From positions 1-7,091 of the forward strand of contig JAHIMW010000204.1 of the NCBI GenBank assembly GCA_018896355.1: a stretch of 7,091 nt of DNA, in the 5' to 3' direction. Shown here piece after piece: positions 4,793 through 7,091 of the stretch (position 1 is its first letter; each line of letters opens with the position of its first letter). Under the pieces are notes generated by a model, which had not been told where the DNA came from, ran no database searches, and worked only from the letters and a program-made list of their open reading frames with translations. The position numbers were made by a program, and so were the translations under genes. The stretch is from Pseudomonadota bacterium. Its GTDB lineage: Bacteria > Desulfobacterota > Syntrophia > Syntrophales > UBA5619.

Positions 4793-5647
4793 ATGCCGGA
4801 ACTTCCTGAGGTCGAAACCCTCTGCCGCCAGTTGAAGCCCATCCTGCCGGGCGAGGAGATCCTCCGAATCGAGATCCTCGATGCCCGGCTGGGGAAAATC
4901 GAAGGGCTGGTCGGGCGGCGGGTCGAAGCCGTGAAACGCCGGGGAAAATTCTTGCAGATCTGCATCAGCGGCGGTCTGACGGCGGAACTTCATCTCCGGA
5001 TGTCAGGAAGGCTTTTCTGGCAGAAAGGCAGCGTACCGCTGCTCTCCCGGGTTCGTAGGAGCAAAACAGGGGAACTGTTGAACGGTTCCGGGAGAACCGG
5101 AAGCGGCCCCCCTTTTGTTGCTTACAGCCGCCTGGTGATCGCTTTTCCCGCCGGCACGCTTATCCTCATTGATCCGCGCCGGTTTGCGACCTTCACCGTG
5201 CAGCCGGTGGAGAGCACCCCTGCGCTTGTGGAAGATCCTCTCGGAGGGACTTCGGCGCGCCGTCTTCGGGAGATCGCCCGAACGCGGCGGCGCCCGGTGA
5301 AATCTTTTCTGATGGATCAGCGGCTGATCGCCGGGATCGGAAATATCTATGCCTGCGAAATCCTCTTTGCGGCGGGGATCGACCCAAGGCGACCCTCGTC
5401 CGGTATTTCTCCGGTGGAGTGGCGGAAGGTGGCGAAGATGTCTGTCGCGATCCTCGAACAGGCTGTCGCCTGCCGAGGAACGACGGTCTCGGACTGGCGG
5501 GATCTCTTCGGATGTTGTGGAACGAATCAGGACCATCTCGCGGTTTATGCGCGTCAAGGCGAAATCTGCCGACGCTGCGGCGGACGAATCGAGCGGATCA
5601 CCCAGGGTGGGCGAGGGACATGGTTCTGCCCATCCTGTCAACAATAG
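4793..5647 (+). CDS. mutM: Formamidopyrimidine-DNA glycosylase (MutM/Fpg)
   Basis: Base-excision repair enzyme that removes 8-oxoguanine and formamidopyrimidines and nicks the abasic site. The product begins PELPEVETLC after Met removal, giving the catalytic N-terminal proline and glutamate. K52 in VKRRGKFL matches the conserved catalytic-face lysine. HLRMSGRL (67-74) and DPRRF (127-131) supply the Met/Arg/Phe void-filling residues. The helix-two-turn-helix is at GIGNIYACEILF (181-192). The C-terminal zinc finger has C259, C262, C279 and C282, with R274 in the GRGTWFC turn. Length is 284 residues against about 270 for the family; the excess is an insertion of about 24 residues between 75 and 115 (RVRRSKTGELLNGSGRTGSG). 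Start: ATG at 4793 with AAGGAGA 7 nt upstream and the promoter at 4700-4727. All key residues are intact, so it is probably active. Confidence 0.96.
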   Translation: MPELPEVETLCRQLKPILPGEEILRIEILDARLGKIEGLVGRRVEAVKRRGKFLQICISGGLTAELHLRMSGRLFWQKGSVPLLSRVRRSKTGELLNGSGRTGSGPPFVAYSRLVIAFPAGTLILIDPRRFATFTVQPVESTPALVEDPLGGTSARRLREIARTRRRPVKSFLMDQRLIAGIGNIYACEILFAAGIDPRRPSSGISPVEWRKVAKMSVAILEQAVACRGTTVSDWRDLFGCCGTNQDHLAVYARQGEICRRCGGRIERITQGGRGTWFCPSCQQ

Positions 5648-5679
5648 CGGCGGAAGTGATCGCTCCCCTCAGGAATATT

Positions 5680-5740
5680 CCGAAAAGGGATCAACCGGGG
5701 ACACGATGCGGCATCATGTCCCCGGTTGATCCCGAAAAGG
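5680..5740. repeat. 47-nt palindrome (GGGGACA family) flanked by CCGAAAAGG repeats
   Basis: Arms 5687-5708 and 5712-5733 are 22 nt each with one mismatch (a G-U pair in one RNA strand) and a 3-nt loop. The inner 27 nt (5697-5723) have the GGGGACA-N13-TGTCCCC form seen inside ligase 1. CCGAAAAGG occurs at 5680-5688 and 5732-5740, overlapping the arm ends by two bases each side. There is no U-run after the hairpin, so it is not a standard intrinsic terminator, though it could protect the mutM mRNA 3' end. Confidence 0.8.
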
Positions 5741-5741
5741 A

Positions 5742-5759
5742 CTTTGACATCAGTCAAAG
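5742..5759. promoter_or_regulatory. HcpR/FNR-type operator upstream of the Crp/Fnr gene
   Basis: CTTTGAC-ATCA-GTCAAAG: perfect 7-nt arms around a 4-nt centre. The TTGAC-N4-GTCAA core fits the site described for HcpR-type Crp/Fnr regulators and differs from FNR (TTGAT-N4-ATCAA). It overlaps the -35 of the regulator's promoter, which favours autorepression. Confidence 0.7.
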
Positions 5760-5772
5760 GGATGTGTAAACA
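5744..5772 (+). promoter_or_regulatory. Candidate promoter of the Crp/Fnr regulator gene
   Basis: -35 TTGACA (5744-5749), a 17-nt spacer and weak -10 TAAACA (5767-5772); start near 5779. The -35 is embedded in the operator. Confidence 0.45.
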
Positions 5773-5793
5773 ATTTCTCCGAAGGAGACCAAA

Positions 5794-6480
5794 ATGGCGG
5801 ACGTAGCCGGACATCTGGCCGGGATTTCCCTTTTCAGAGGCCTATTGCGGGCGCAGTACGAGGAGCTGTCCCGGATCGGTGTGAAACGTTCCTTCCGGAA
5901 AGGAGAGCGGATCTTCTCTGAAGGCGATGAGGGGACGGGATTTTACGTGGTCTGCGGGGGCCGCGTAAAGATTTTCAAGGTTTCTACAGAAGGGAAGGAG
6001 CAGATCCTGCACCTCTGCGGGCCAGGGGAGTCCTTTGGCGAGGTTTCTGTTTTTACCGGTCAGGGCTTTCCGGCGGATGCCGTGGCCGCGCTTCCGTCAA
6101 CCGTTCTTTTCTTTCCGCGAGTGGCCTTTAGCAGCCTTATCCGGCAGGATCCGGCCCTTGCGCTGAACATGATGGCGCAGTTGTCGAAGCGCCTCCGGCA
6201 GTTCGCCGGGCTCATCGAGGATCTGTCGCTCAAGGAGGTTCCCGGAAGGCTTGCTAAATACCTGCTCTACCTGAGTGGCCGGGACGGCGACGAAACGGTG
6301 GATCTGGATGTCTCCAAGGGTCAGCTCGCGGCGCTCCTGGGGACGATTCCGGAGACCCTCTCCCGGATTCTCGCCAAGTTGAACCGACTCGGGTTGATCT
6401 GCTCACGTGGGGCGCAGATCCGGATCCTCGACCGGCGGGGCCTGGAAGAGATCGGGCTGGAGGGGAAGAGGCTTCCCTGA
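5794..6480 (+). CDS. Crp/Fnr-family transcriptional regulator (HcpR-like)
   Basis: DNA-binding regulator of 228 residues, normal for the family. Residues 12-110 form a cyclic-nucleotide-type sensor barrel (GERIFSEGDEGTGFYVVCGGRVKI; GPGESFGEVSVFTG). Residues 112-146 form the dimer helix, and 147-215 a winged helix-turn-helix. The recognition helix reads TIPETLSRIL with E187, S190 and R191, the E-x-x-S-R set that reads TTGA half-sites. This agrees with the operator at 5742-5759. The N-terminal cysteine cluster of FNR is absent (only C54, C75 and C203), so it is not an oxygen-sensing 4Fe-4S FNR. The CRP arginine that binds the cAMP phosphate is not evident. A haem or other small-ligand sensor, as in the HcpR and DNR groups, is more likely. 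AAGGAG lies 6 nt before ATG. The next gene begins 26 nt downstream, so it is probably co-transcribed and perhaps controlled by this protein. Confidence 0.92.
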   Translation: MADVAGHLAGISLFRGLLRAQYEELSRIGVKRSFRKGERIFSEGDEGTGFYVVCGGRVKIFKVSTEGKEQILHLCGPGESFGEVSVFTGQGFPADAVAALPSTVLFFPRVAFSSLIRQDPALALNMMAQLSKRLRQFAGLIEDLSLKEVPGRLAKYLLYLSGRDGDETVDLDVSKGQLAALLGTIPETLSRILAKLNRLGLICSRGAQIRILDRRGLEEIGLEGKRLP

Positions 6481-6506
6481 AAAAGGGGTGCTATTGGAGG
6501 TTAAAA

Positions 6507-7091
6507 ATGGATGTTATCGATCTCAAAAGCAGGGAGGTGTTCAGCCATGAAGGGCGCGGTGTAGCGGCGCTCGTGGATGAGCCGAATTTAAAGATCCGCC
6601 AGGTCGGTCTGGAGCCGGGGAAGGAGGTGCCGGTCCACATGGCCGACGCCCCGGTGACGGTTCAGGTTGTTCGCGGTGAGGGGCTCTTCTCCGTGGGGGA
6701 CGAAAGCGTTCGCATAGGGTCGGGTAAACTCCTCCGGATCCCGAAGGGTGCGCCGATGGGAATTCGGAACGAATCGATGGCGCCGCTGGTTTTTCTCGTG
6801 ATCAAGACACCGCTGGCGGCCGGCCCGGCCCGGGACTCCCTCCTGGCAGTGAAGCCGGGGACGTTTGTCAATCTGATCGATTTTGCGCCGCCGAAGCCGG
6901 GGAAGGAGGAGTCCTTCCGGGTGTGGTTCCACAGTTCCAGCCGGATCTTCGCAAAGCATCCGGGATTCATCTCCCGGACGCTCCTCGGGCCTATCGATGG
7001 CGGCAGCCGTTACGCGGCCGTGGTCGAGCATGAATCGAAGGAGACCTTCATGGACATGCACCTGAGCGACGATCGGGAAGAGCTCTTCCAG
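6507..7091 (+). CDS. Cupin plus ABM-like (dimeric alpha-beta barrel) protein, 3' end missing
   Basis: An open frame of 195 codons runs to the right edge. ATG at 6507 has GGAGG 6 nt upstream and follows the regulator by 26 nt. Residues 28-102 form a cupin barrel (VGLEPGKEVPVHMADAP, VVRGEG, LLRIPKGAPMGIRN). Of the usual cupin metal ligands only H44 remains: the second histidine of the HxH pair is A46, and the later one is M84 in the PKGxPHG turn. The barrel may therefore not bind metal in the normal way. Residues 118-190 look like an antibiotic-biosynthesis-monooxygenase/EthD-type ferredoxin-like domain (FVNLIDFAPPKPGKEESF, HPGFISRTLL, YAAVVEHESKETFMDMH). ABM domains include haem-degrading and quinone-modifying enzymes and many of unknown role. 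Linkage to an HcpR-like regulator suggests a role in nitrosative or redox stress, but this is inferred only from context. Confidence 0.8.
   Translation, partial: MDVIDLKSREVFSHEGRGVAALVDEPNLKIRQVGLEPGKEVPVHMADAPVTVQVVRGEGLFSVGDESVRIGSGKLLRIPKGAPMGIRNESMAPLVFLVIKTPLAAGPARDSLLAVKPGTFVNLIDFAPPKPGKEESFRVWFHSSSRIFAKHPGFISRTLLGPIDGGSRYAAVVEHESKETFMDMHLSDDREELFQ

Noticed and set aside
5687..5733. Intrinsic terminator after mutM
   Set aside because: The stem is strong, but CGAAAAGG follows instead of a U-run, and the form matches the repeat inside ligase 1. Recorded as a repeat.

Overview
The window is a high-GC bacterial segment (gene bodies roughly 60% G+C by eye, with AT-richer spacers). The mix of genes and repeats suggests a deltaproteobacterium (Desulfobacterota). 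The clues are a KamA-type radical SAM enzyme next to ATP-grasp ligases, a Crp/Fnr regulator with an HcpR-like TTGAC-N4-GTCAA box, and short palindromic repeats of types common in those genomes. This placement is an inference from memory; no search was run.

Left half, minus strand (about 3982 down to 1): a probable operon read as kamA-like aminomutase, ATP-grasp ligase, second ATP-grasp ligase, GNAT acetyltransferase. The acetyltransferase runs off the left edge. A TTGACA promoter candidate and a roughly 140-nt leader with a terminator-shaped hairpin precede kamA. The products suggest a small pathway: a beta-amino acid made from lysine or a relative, joined to partners by two ATP-dependent carboxylate-amine ligases, then N-acetylated. 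The end product is unknown, and this is the best candidate here for an undescribed system. The operon is riddled with short repeats: a 28-nt direct repeat at the start regions of two genes, a palindrome inside a ligase reading frame, and two other repeat types in the spacers.

Middle (4024-4792): a small conserved-looking 82-residue protein on the minus strand, then about 520 nt without a convincing gene. This stretch holds an AT-rich patch with GGAAC/GTTCC motifs and a strong sigma70-type promoter for the next gene.

Right half, plus strand (4793-7091): mutM (formamidopyrimidine-DNA glycosylase, oxidised-guanine repair) with an unusual insertion of about 24 residues. A 47-nt palindrome follows. 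Then comes a two-gene unit: a Crp/Fnr-family regulator whose own promoter carries a perfect TTGAC-N4-GTCAA operator, and a cupin plus ABM-like protein that runs off the right edge. The regulator lacks the FNR iron-sulfur cysteines but has the E-x-x-S-R recognition helix expected for TTGA half-sites, so autoregulation is likely.

No rRNA, tRNA, CRISPR array, transposase or complete insertion sequence was seen.
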